Assembly: GCA_947652115.1 (NCBI GenBank)
Contig: OX393564.1
Location: 24,560,555-24,624,554, forward strand
Source of the DNA: Blastomussa wellsi
Taxonomy: Eukaryota; Cnidaria; Anthozoa; Scleractinia; Plerogyridae
Length of the DNA stretch: 64,000 bases
Direction of reading: 5' to 3'
Below the pieces are notes generated by a model. The model did not search any database and was not told the DNA's origin. It saw only the letters and a list, made by a program, of their open reading frames with translations. How positions within the stretch are numbered: position 1 is the first letter of the stretch; each line of letters starts with the position of its first letter. Positions 50,401 to 60,100 of the stretch are shown piece by piece. The translations under genes were made by a program, and so were the position numbers.

Positions 50401-51397
50401 GATTTGTGTGGCGTCTTCGACGACGACAAACACTGACAAAAAAAAAAGCTACAGAACACGTTACACAGAACAATACAAATAAAGAAAACAGAATGTACAC
50501 GGACATATGAAACTTTAGCGAAACTAATGGTAAACAAAAGACTTGAACGGGATTTGAGCCCATACCTCTCCCAAAACGGTGCCATCAAGCCAACTGGGAG
50601 CTGCGAGCTACATTTGCGCGCAGTCGGGGAACGAATACCAAGAAATGACCATTTTCGTCCCCAGAGCCGCTTGTCCCTCTTACCCGGCTGGGCCTGTGCA
50701 CGAAGAACAATTGGCTCTGGGGACACACGATTTGATTCGCTGAAATCAAATAAAGGGAGTCCAATCACATCAGTCGTTTTAAACGTGCTAACGATAAAGG
50801 ATTTTAAAACGACTGGTGTGATTGGACTTCCTTTGTTTGATTTCAGCGAATCAAATCATGTATCCTCAGAGCCACTTGTTCCTCGTGCACAGGTCCAGCC
50901 GGTTATAAGGGACAAGCGGCTCTGAGACGAGAATGAGAAATGACAAAATCCCGCCTCTGAGATTGAACTGAGCCCACGGTGTTCGCTAAGCAACACATGA
51001 CGTGTTTGCTTGCGCGGTTACTTTCGGAGTACTCGCGAGCGGTCACGCTAGTTTTTGATTGGATAAAATAGTCGGAAAGTCTTCGAAGATTTTCCAAAAC
51101 TGACACTTGTTCTACTGTACTGATGGTTTGCCGGCTTTCTGTCACATGATAACAGGGCTAATACGAATTATATCGTCAAGTACAACTTGCTCAAGAACAG
51201 CCTCGAAACCCAGATCACTCTCAACGGATACACACCAAGGCAGGTGGCATATCAGTGGGGTGGGTCCAGTGGAGTTGACCTGGCAGTTGACGAACACGGA
51301 TTGTGGGTATTATGGGGAAACACTGGTGATAAAAAACGCCTGTATGCATCGAAAATTGATGATGACGTCATAACCCACACTTACAATCTGGCGACGG
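47452..51397 (+). CDS. Secreted PAN / EGF / EGF / olfactomedin-domain protein, 3' end missing
   Basis: Exons seen: 47452-47776, 47849-47998, 48118-48240, 48923-49036, 49807-50074, 51156-51397. Signal peptide [20 protein letters not shown], likely cleaved after AAVS. Then a PAN/apple domain (about residues 25-105, with [16 protein letters not shown]), a fibrinogen-like stub ([19 protein letters not shown] ... YCDM), a calcium-binding-type EGF (DVDECSAS ... [12 protein letters not shown]), a second EGF ([14 protein letters not shown] ... [11 protein letters not shown]) and most of an olfactomedin domain ([37 protein letters not shown]). About the last 80 residues of the olfactomedin domain are absent; the next exon should lie in or past the satellite and gap at 51515-52420, and I do not find it downstream. 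Exon 2 read from its obvious acceptor holds an in-frame TAG (47869-47871) where relatives, from memory, have Glu. Likely role: extracellular matrix or adhesion (inference). Confidence 0.85.
49255..49486. mobile_element. MITE with TTACAGTCTTTCCCG termini in an olfactomedin-gene intron
   Basis: The left end TTACAGTCTTTCCCGTAAAA matches the right end in inverse orientation for about 35 bp. TA is present just outside a CAGT terminus on both sides, as in Tc1/mariner-derived elements. 232 bp. Confidence 0.75.
50650..50935. mobile_element. Palindromic element with 9-bp duplication (MULE-like)
   Basis: AGAAATGAC is duplicated at 50641-50649 and 50936-50944. Ends CATTTTCGTCCC and inverse CATTCTCGTCTC. 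Arms contain agagccgcttgtccctctta and gatttgattcgctgaaatca; the centre is itself palindromic (gagtccaatcacatcagtcg and its inverse). A related fragment lies at about 40550-40625. Confidence 0.8.
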
Positions 51398-51514
51398 GTA
51401 AGCGAACACTAGCTTAAAAATATCAAAAAAATTCACAATTAAATTAACATGGTACCATATGAGATGACTACACATAAAATGACTATTCACCTCCGTGTCG
51501 GTGGCTAATGTTGG

Positions 51515-52220
51515 TTTAATAGCATAGCATAGCAAAGCATAGCATAGCGTAGCGCAGCGTAGCATAGCATAGCATAGCATAGCATAGCACAGCGTAGCAT
51601 AGCGTAGCATAGCGTAGCATAGCATAGCATAGCATAGCATAGCATAGCATAGCGTAGTATAGCGTAGCATAGCGTAGCATAGCGTAGCATAGCATAGCAT
51701 AGCATAGCGTAGCATAGTATAGCATAGCATAGGATAGCGTAGCATAGCCTAGCATAGCCTAGCATAGCGTAGCATAGCATAGCATAGCATAGCATAGCAT
51801 AGCATAGCGTAGCATAGCGTACCATAGCATAGCATAGCATAGCATAGCATAGCATAGCATAGCAGAGCATAGCGGAGCATAGCGTAGCATAGCGTAGCAT
51901 AGCATAGCATAGCGTAGCATAGCGTAGCATAGCATAGCATAGCATAGCATAGCATAGCGTAGCGTAGCGTAGCATAGCGTAGCATAGCATAGCATAGCAT
52001 AGCATAGCGTAGCATAGCATAGCATAGCGTAGCATAGCATAGCGAAGCGTAGCGTAGCATAGCATAGCATAGCATAGCATAGCATAGCATAGCGTAACAT
52101 AGCATAGCATAGCATAGCATAGCTTAGCAAAGCATAGCGTAGCATAGCATAGCATAGCATAGCATAGCATAGCATAGCATAGCATAGCATAGCATAGCAT
52201 AGCGTAGCATAGCATAGCAT
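51515..52220. repeat. (AGCAT)n pentanucleotide satellite with AGCGT variants
   Basis: At least 700 bp of AGCAT/AGCGT units ending in the gap. On the minus strand the unit ATGCT makes all three frames open with the same peptide cycle MLCYA, so the long minus-strand open frames here are artefacts. It lies in or after the intron that follows the last seen exon of the olfactomedin gene. Confidence 0.97.
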
Positions 52221-52420
52221 NNNNNNNNNNNNNNNNNNNNNNNNNNNNNNNNNNNNNNNNNNNNNNNNNNNNNNNNNNNNNNNNNNNNNNNNNNNNNNNN
52301 NNNNNNNNNNNNNNNNNNNNNNNNNNNNNNNNNNNNNNNNNNNNNNNNNNNNNNNNNNNNNNNNNNNNNNNNNNNNNNNNNNNNNNNNNNNNNNNNNNNN
52401 NNNNNNNNNNNNNNNNNNNN
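52221..52420. other. Assembly gap (200 N)
   Basis: Exactly 200 undetermined bases, reached through a pentanucleotide satellite, whose true length is therefore unknown. Confidence 0.98.
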
Positions 52421-52554
52421 GATAGGATACGAGCAATGTTGTCAGCCATGATTGTTGGCAGACCGCGCAGGACCTGGCGCTGGACAGCGAAATAACCGGG
52501 TCAGCGGTTAACATTTTAAGAGTTCATAATCGATTGATTATCGATTGAGTTTGA

Positions 52555-52741
52555 CGGATGTTGTAAACCCTATCGTGGAATGTTGTAAACCCGATCGTGA
52601 CGTGTTGTAAACCCATGTTGTAAACCCATGTCGTGGCATGTTGTAAACCTATGTTGTAACCCGATCGTTACATGCAGCATAAAGTCGCGTTTGGAAAAAT
52701 CTTGTGAAGTTCATCGATCGAGCCCGTGGCATGTTGTAACG
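52555..52741 (+). repeat. Irregular tandem array of ATGTTGTAAACCC units
   Basis: About seven copies of (c)atgttgtaaaccc separated by short spacers such as gatcgtgacg. It joins directly to the 288-bp repeat. Confidence 0.7.
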
Positions 52742-53029
52742 TAAACAGAGACGTGGCGTTCGCTTCGTGATGATACAAGGTTGAAAAGTCAATCAAGAAC
52801 AGTATTCATCGGCAACATGTTGTAAAGTCAGTTGTCACATGTTGTACGATGTATGTGAACATGTTGTATTGCGATTTAAGACGTTGTATTGTAACTTATG
52901 ACATATCGTAGTCGTATCGAGAACAGCGCAGAGTGTTTGGGAATGTTGTAATGCTCTTGGGCATGTATAGCATTGCATGATTGAATGTTGTATTGTCAAT
53001 TCGAATTTTGGCGGGGATGGAACGCCATA
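52742..53029 (-). repeat. 288-bp repeat, inverted partner of 8865-9152
   Basis: Near-identical inverted copy of 8865-9152. It is followed on its 5' side (52555-52741) by a short array of atgttgtaaaccc units, so the whole repeat is probably longer and its continuation is lost in the gap at 9153. Confidence 0.85.
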
Positions 53030-54016
53030 GGGGGGAAGGGGAGGAGGGAAATGAGAAACCTTCCCAACACTTTTGTGTGAAAAATGACTGACTGAACTTA
53101 AGGATCACAAGGTGTCCTTTGAATTATCCACTCCAGCCACAACCCTAAATAAATCGAGCGAGCGGTGTAGTCATTCCTCTCCCTTCATGGCGGCTACGCA
53201 CGTTTCCCTTTATTCAGTGGGCCTTTTCGCAGGCTAGCGAAGAGGGACTATCTCACTAGCGACTCTGGGGATGTGAATGGGGATTACCATCCAAAAATTA
53301 GCTTAATAAACTTGTTGTAGTACCGAGGTTAAAACTGAGAGAGCAATAGGATCGGAAATAGGCGCCCCTTAGGCGATATAAGGAGAAGACATGGTAACTG
53401 CTCCTACAAAAAGTCAGTGAAATGATTGAATTTAATGCTGGTTGTAAAACTGAGAGCAACAAGAATTTGAAATAGGTGAGGTAATACGAGGAGAAAATAA
53501 GGTTTCTGCATCTTGCGCCAAAAGGTGACTGGGGTATACCGTAATTTGAATGACCATCGACACCAAACGAGTTTTAGTAAGATTTTTTAATGTCTCGCCA
53601 TTACCTCGACTAACACAATGTTAATCGCTCTTTCTAACATAAAACCGACAACCTCAAATAAAAGACACGACTAACAATTGTAGAGAACCCTACAATACTG
53701 CTTGCCACGGAATTAAGACTGCAAATAATTTGTCCATTTATATAATGATTTCATATTTGTAGTTTTTGTCTTTATGTAAGCCCCAATGCGAACCCCGTGT
53801 TTTTAAACAGCGACTTTTTATACAGGAAGAGTGATGTTCGCTCTGACGAAATAACGCTTTAACCTGTTCTAAATTACAGCGGGGAAAAACGAGCACATTT
53901 CACTCTTCCACAACAATAAAAAGCCACAATGTAAAGACACCAGGCAACAGCGCGCTTAAATAAGTTTTCGGAAATCCCGCCCTTTTCCGATTGGGCGAGA
54001 AAGCACACGATGACAC
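53030..54016. other. Intergenic, nothing identified
   Basis: No exon of the missing olfactomedin 3' end could be found here on the plus strand, nor any other gene. Confidence 0.45.
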
Positions 54017-54018
54017 GC

Positions 54019-54213
54019 GTAAATAGCCCTTTCGCAACAAACGATCACATGGTACAAAATCCGCCATACTGGAGGGCAAGCTCAATTATTATTCCCGCAC
54101 TGGGACAGCCAAAACAAACAATAGTCAAACATGACTGTGGCTGTTCCAGGGCAGGAATGCCCTCCAACATGGCGGATTTTGTACCATGTGACCGTTTGTT
54201 GCAAAAACGACGA
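54019..54213. mobile_element. Palindromic MITE, first of a tandem pair
   Basis: Left arm acgatcacatggtacaaaat followed by ccgcca, mirrored by tggcggattttgtaccatgt. Same end motif (aaatag(g)ccctttgca) as the neighbour at 54306-54477. Confidence 0.75.
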
Positions 54214-54305
54214 TTCCCTGGGAAATAGTAATAGCAGACACGCACGTGATCAGTTCCTGCGTCCTGAGACCGAGGCAAATTTGTGTGCGTGTCGCGTCGA
54301 CCGCA

Positions 54306-54477
54306 AATAGGCCCTTTGCACGACCCAGTCACATGGAACAAAATAGCGCCCTGCTGGTGAGCAAGCTACGCGCTGGGACATCCAAAACCAAGCCACTTCA
54401 TGTCCCAGAGCGTAGCTTGCTCACCAGCAGGGTGTCATTTTGTACCATGTGACTGGGTCATGCAAAGGCCCTATTCC
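54306..54477. mobile_element. Palindromic MITE, second of a tandem pair
   Basis: aggccctttgcacgacccag is mirrored by ctgggtcatgcaaaggccct, with inner arms gctggtgagcaagctacgcg and the inverse. Only about 90 bp separate it from the first copy. Confidence 0.8.
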
Positions 54478-54524
54478 CTTTCTGTTGTGGGAATAATAAA
54501 ACACCAACTTTTTCTTTCCTGTCC

Positions 54525-54608
54525 TAGCCTACACGCGTAGACGTACCCACCCTCCCCCTGCCCAGGAGGGAAAACGGGAGTGTGGTGGGTACGTCTGCAC
54601 ATAGGCTA
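54525..54608. mobile_element. 84-bp miniature element with perfect 8-bp duplication
   Basis: TCCTGTCC is present at 54517-54524 and 54609-54616. The element runs from tagcctacacgcgtagacgt to the inverse end acgtctgcacataggcta. An 8-bp duplication suits hAT. Confidence 0.8.
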
Positions 54609-54616
54609 TCCTGTCC

Positions 54617-56110
54617 TTGCGTCAAACTGCAGCTCACCTCTAAATATATGGAAGTGATATGAATATACATTTGCTATTAGTACACACAAAAACCTAGTAC
54701 AGAAGAGTAACCAGTATAAGATGAAACACCTTCTCACCCTAAGAGTGATTTACTGAAGGTTTTCATCCGTTTGGAAATTAATCAAAAGATCACACTGTAT
54801 GTGATACAGTGCTGGTTGACACAAAACTTAATCACTCTTGTGTAATACGATATACTCTCATACTCTTATGTAATAAACAAGCGCTTGAGCGGTTTTCCAG
54901 CATGTTTACTTCAGTTTTTCGTTTATTGAACTTCGGTGTTTGTTCAAAGAAAGCTCTGTCACATTGCGACTAACAAGAACAGACACTGATCACACAGCCA
55001 ATCACATACGACGCCATTCGTCAGCTACCTGACGTGACGTTTTGCCGCTCAAAATCAAGGACCTGATTCTACGCTGAATGGTAACATCTTCGTTTATGGC
55101 TATTCTTGGCTGTTCTTAGCAGACATCTGAAAACCACTCTTAAAATCTACCCATACAAAACACACGATAAACATACAAAATACATTACATTGTTACAGAC
55201 GATTACTTTCAAGGAGCCCACCCCGTGCAAGGCTCGATTTCCGAGAGGAGCGCGGGCTCCGGTTCCCGAACAGCGGCTGGTAATCGAGTCTAACCCCGTG
55301 CAGAAACATTTCCTCGCTTTACCATAGTTTAATGATAAAAACAAGACTCGTTAATGATGGGTTAACAATGAATATAAGAACTAATAAAAAGATCAATCAC
55401 AAGGTTGTTAACACTTCCCGATGTTATAATACACGAAACACATCCGAATTATGACAACCAACTTTTTAAACTATTTTTTACACAAACATCTTATCTAACT
55501 CCGAATGATGTCTTGCCAGTATGACGTCATAACAACACGCGATCTTTAGCAACTTCCCTAAAAATGACTGGGTCCCAGTACAAATGTGAAAAACAAATAT
55601 GAAAACTGCATGAAGCTGAACAATGAATTTTCTGATCGATCTTTTATTCACTTGTAACTGACGCCATTTGAAGACGAAGTGTGAACGTCGAAAAGCTGGC
55701 TATTCTCAAACACGGGATTGCGAACTTAAAAGAAAACCGTTTCCTTTATGATACTAAATTCATGAAACATGTCAACAGATTTAGACTAAATGCGGGTTAA
55801 TTAATCGACCTTGGACTGTAAATATCACTTTCTTTATTGTTGAAATAAAAATACTCACAAATTACACCTATTCTCTTTAGGCCAAAAATAATACTTCATT
55901 TAAAATGTTGGGAAATAAAGAGAGAGATGAACTATCTCAATTACCCAAACAAATTCTAAAAAGTCACCAACTCATAGAAGACAAGGAAACTGTCAAGCTT
56001 TATAATAAATATAACTAGGGTGGACAAACAGGGTTACCCTGAGCGTCCAAAACCCTGCACTACTTCTTTGCGACTCTAGCTCTATTTCTTTAAACATAAT
56101 TAAGGAACTA
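54617..56110. other. 3' flank of the sestrin gene
   Basis: AATAAA on the minus strand at 55643-55648 and 55833-55838. A GC-rich patch at 55220-55310 carries accccgtgcaaggctcgatt and, in inverted order, aatcgagtctaaccccgtgc, probably a small element. Confidence 0.5.
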
Positions 56111-57077
56111 TCACGTCATATACTTCATGATCGCTCTTAACGCGTAGAGAAGTTCAGCTTGGAGGCGAGACTCTAGCAGCAGAAGGTTGATATGAACCTG
56201 TAAAGGAAATGTCGATTGTGTAAATCTTTCTTCTAAAGAAGCTGAATTTAAATACCAACCTGTGGGTGCACAATCGTTTTTTTTTTTTTGACGAGGTAGT
56301 GGATTTGTATGAAACATTTTTTCATCTGAAGTTTGCAAGGCTTATGTCAGGGATAATTAACACAATTTTACAAATTGTACAGTTTCATGTTACATGAACA
56401 TAACAAACCTTTTCTGAGTGGGTGAGGTCTGGCATAAAACCCAAATAATCATCTATTGACACTTTTTCAGGATAGCACGCCACCTACAAAAAAATTAAAA
56501 CCAATTCTTTAAAAAACGGGTGTATATTTTCAAGGTCAGGTCTGAAATTTTGAGGCCAGGTCTGAAAATGGGTGTGGAAAATGACATGCATTGGTCTGAA
56601 ATAGGGTCTGGATTTGGCGATCCGGGCAGCACACCCCCACCGAAAATTACAAGGAACTGTTCTTGATGGCTCACAAGGCTTTTAGCAAAAGCTTATTAAC
56701 AATCACCAAAATAATATCAACATAATCAACTTACCACTTTAATATACTTTTTATATGATCTTTCCATCAGCTTGTTTACCTAATAGAAGTTAAAACAAAC
56801 TATCATTACAACGTATTGGCATTACAAAATACTGCTTCTTTCAATGCAAACTCTGCTCAGGTCAACAGTGCATTTTCCTGCCATCAATCAACTAGAAGAG
56901 GAGTTTTTAGAAAACAGAAAATTACGCATCCACTGCAACTGTTTCAAAAGGCCACATCTGTCAATGGCGATTGACAGATTTTAATCCATTGTGTTTGTTT
57001 CTCTGTTCAACATTCCATGGCTGTTGCCATAATTTTGACTGACGGCATATTTATGACTGATTCCATAATCATGACTG

Positions 57078-57133
<56 letters not shown>

Positions 57134-60100
57134 TTTATTTAAGTGTCAATGTATTTAGCACTACTGTGCTAATTGGGGACACTGTAAATACGTAAACAAA
57201 TATTGTAAATGAAACAGAAAGTTCTTAAAAATCCCAACTGGCAGGAGGCAGACCAGTTGGCTATTTACAAAGCGTGGAGGAGTTGAATTCGGGACCACCA
57301 AAGACAAATCCGTTTTAGTGGCAGGGAGGAGGACTCAAACCCGGGACCACCTGATTACAAGTCCAGCGCCCTGACCACTAGGCCACGCTCACCTCTGCCT
57401 GATGGCAGAAACGAACTCAATCATTAGGTAAGTTTGGTTTTGAGTGAGTATGTGAGTTATTATGTGACTGCTGGGCTTTGTGTGGACAGATGCATTCCCT
57501 GCGGACAAGTATTTAGTTTTATGCCTGCGTAGAGGTGGCCCTTTTTCAAACTGTGACCATGAGGTTCATCTCAGTTTTACGGTTTCTCATTGCGTTTCTT
57601 TCCAAGATCATTTAGATGTATCTCTGTAAAGTTTGTAAAGTACTGCACATTTTCTCATCACACTTCACGTAAGGATCAGTAGAATAAATGTTCATGTTCG
57701 TACAGATTTGTTTATGGTTGATCGCCATTTGCCGCTACATATTACTCCTATGTCTACAACAATGATACATATAACCATTGGTATCATTACAGTGCTCAAA
57801 ATTAGAAAAAAACATCCAGGTTGTCCTTATGGCAAATGCCAAACAATCTCGGGCAACCAGCCCTTTATTTTTCCTAAAACCTGGTTGCCCGAACAAAGTT
57901 TTAGTTGTCTCAGGCAACCGGGCAACCATTAATTTCGAGCACTGTCATTAAAATAAAATAATATTAGGTGTGCAACCCACAAAAAGCAACAGTTACTTAG
58001 CTCTATGTATGCAACGCATACCAATAATGTTAAACAAAATTAATATAAATTTGTTCAAGCAAGAGTAGCTAAAGCAAGAGCAAATGAGTTGTTGTTTACC
58101 CTCTGTTCAAGCACAGGGTTTACCATACATAAAGGACTTTCATACCTCTGTGTATAGGTAATCGTCATGATATATACCAAACACCAGATGAATGTAGTTC
58201 CATGTAGCTGTGCGAAAAGTTGATGTGTCCACATTTTCTACTTTGCCCAGCCTAAGAAACATAACAAAAGTCCCCCAGATGAAGGCAACATCCACACTAA
58301 GCCGGATGAATTTGAAAACAAAACCTTTTGATAACAGAGTTTTCGGCCACCAAAAACTGAACTTTTTGAAATCACTCTCCAGAGTCAATAAATTAAAAAC
58401 TGCTGCGTAAGCGTGTTAGAGTGGACAGCGAAAACAAACCTTTTTGAAAACACTAATACCACAAAAGTCAAATTAGCCTGCATGGCAAGCGTTCCCACAT
58501 TGGGGTGAGAGCCCTCGCCTCAATTTTCATGCAGCCAGAATATTACAGTTAACAGTACTACAGAGGAGAAATAAGTGATCCTCACGTGTGATAAGTTAGG
58601 TTAAATGTGCAGCTAAATTTGTCATCTAGCATCTGGCCCATATCAGGGTAGAGTCTGTTAATGAGTGAGAAGCCATGTTCCTCCCATGAATAATCCTGGA
58701 CTCTGAAGGTTGAGATGTCCATTTCTGCATCTCTGCTGGCAAAGTCGCTGTAGCCAAAGGATGCATCCATCAGGTATCGTGCTATCCCTGGCTGCGGAGT
58801 GTCGCAGGCAGTGGATACTTTGTCCTTGCCTGTAGAAACTAAAAAAGGAAGATAAAACACATCAATCCCCATCTACCCAGTCATGCACAGGGATGTAGCT
58901 AAGAAATTACAAAGCCGGCTCACAAACAAGCCGGCTTTACTGACCATTGCACCTGGAAAATTTTTTTGAGTCTTTGTTTTCTAGTGAAATTTAAGCCGGT
59001 GATAAGCTCTCTTTAAGCCGGTGAAATTAGCTGGTGGCCGGCCCTTAGCTACATCACTGCTCATGCATATAGCCGGTAACCAACCCTTAATGAAATCGCT
59101 GATTGCTGTTATAAAACATTTTATATTTGAGTTTTTTTTATACTTCCGCAATTTAACCACTCATGGTTCATACAGACCTGAGACCTTTTTTTTTTTCAAG
59201 GACCTTTTGACGACTCTTAAAGGAAAAATTACATTTTTCAAGGACTTGGTTTCCGCTAAATTTGACCAAGACAATTTCCATACTGCACTATCTCTGCTTA
59301 CAATAATAGGATTCAAGGACAAATTCAACGACTTTTCAAGGACTTCTGCAAATTTTCCAATTTTCAAAGACTTTTCAAGGGATTGATGCTTTTTCAAGGA
59401 CTTTCAAGGCCTGTGTGAACCACGCTGCTGCCCATCCCTTACCTTCTCCGCTCTCTACTTTTTCAAACTGCTGAAAGAGTTCTTCCTGTGTGGTCTCCAT
59501 AAGGGCATCATGTTGTGCCTCAACCTCTTTCATTTTCTCCATTAACTCAGTCATGCAGGATCGATTCTCCACACCATTTAGAGAGAGCTCATCGCCTTCA
59601 AAACTACCCTGCTGGTTGTACTCGGAGAGAGACGGAGGCTTGTAGGTGTGACCTCCATCACGGTCTATTTCAGGGGTGATACCACAGCCATACACAAAGC
59701 TGCATAGGCTATGGGTGTGAACCAGGATAACAATGGCCTGCACAAGTTCTGACAGCGACCAATTGTCTTGTCCTTTAAGAAGTTTCTGTGTAATAAAAGA
59801 CAGTATTTTCAAGACTTGGATTTTGGTATTGCAAGTGATATTGAACTTATCTGCATGTAAGGGGAGAAACTAGCCAGTTAATTAACTGTACTTCTTGTAC
59901 TTCATCACATGGAGAAGGGCAGCAGAAAAAGAGTACAGGCTGCTGGTTTGGACCAGCTGAGTTGAAGCCAGGCGTGCAGTACAAGACAAGCCTGGTTTGA
60001 GGAGCAAGAGCTGTGGCCTTATGTGCCTCATGGCATGGGGGGAACTAACTTCTTGGGAGGGGTGGCGGCCTAATACCTAGTACACTGGCTTCTGTCGCAA

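Noticed and set aside
51505..52514. Long minus-strand open frames rich in MLCYA
   Set aside because: They are translations of the ATGCT satellite plus N bases; all three frames are open for arithmetic reasons.
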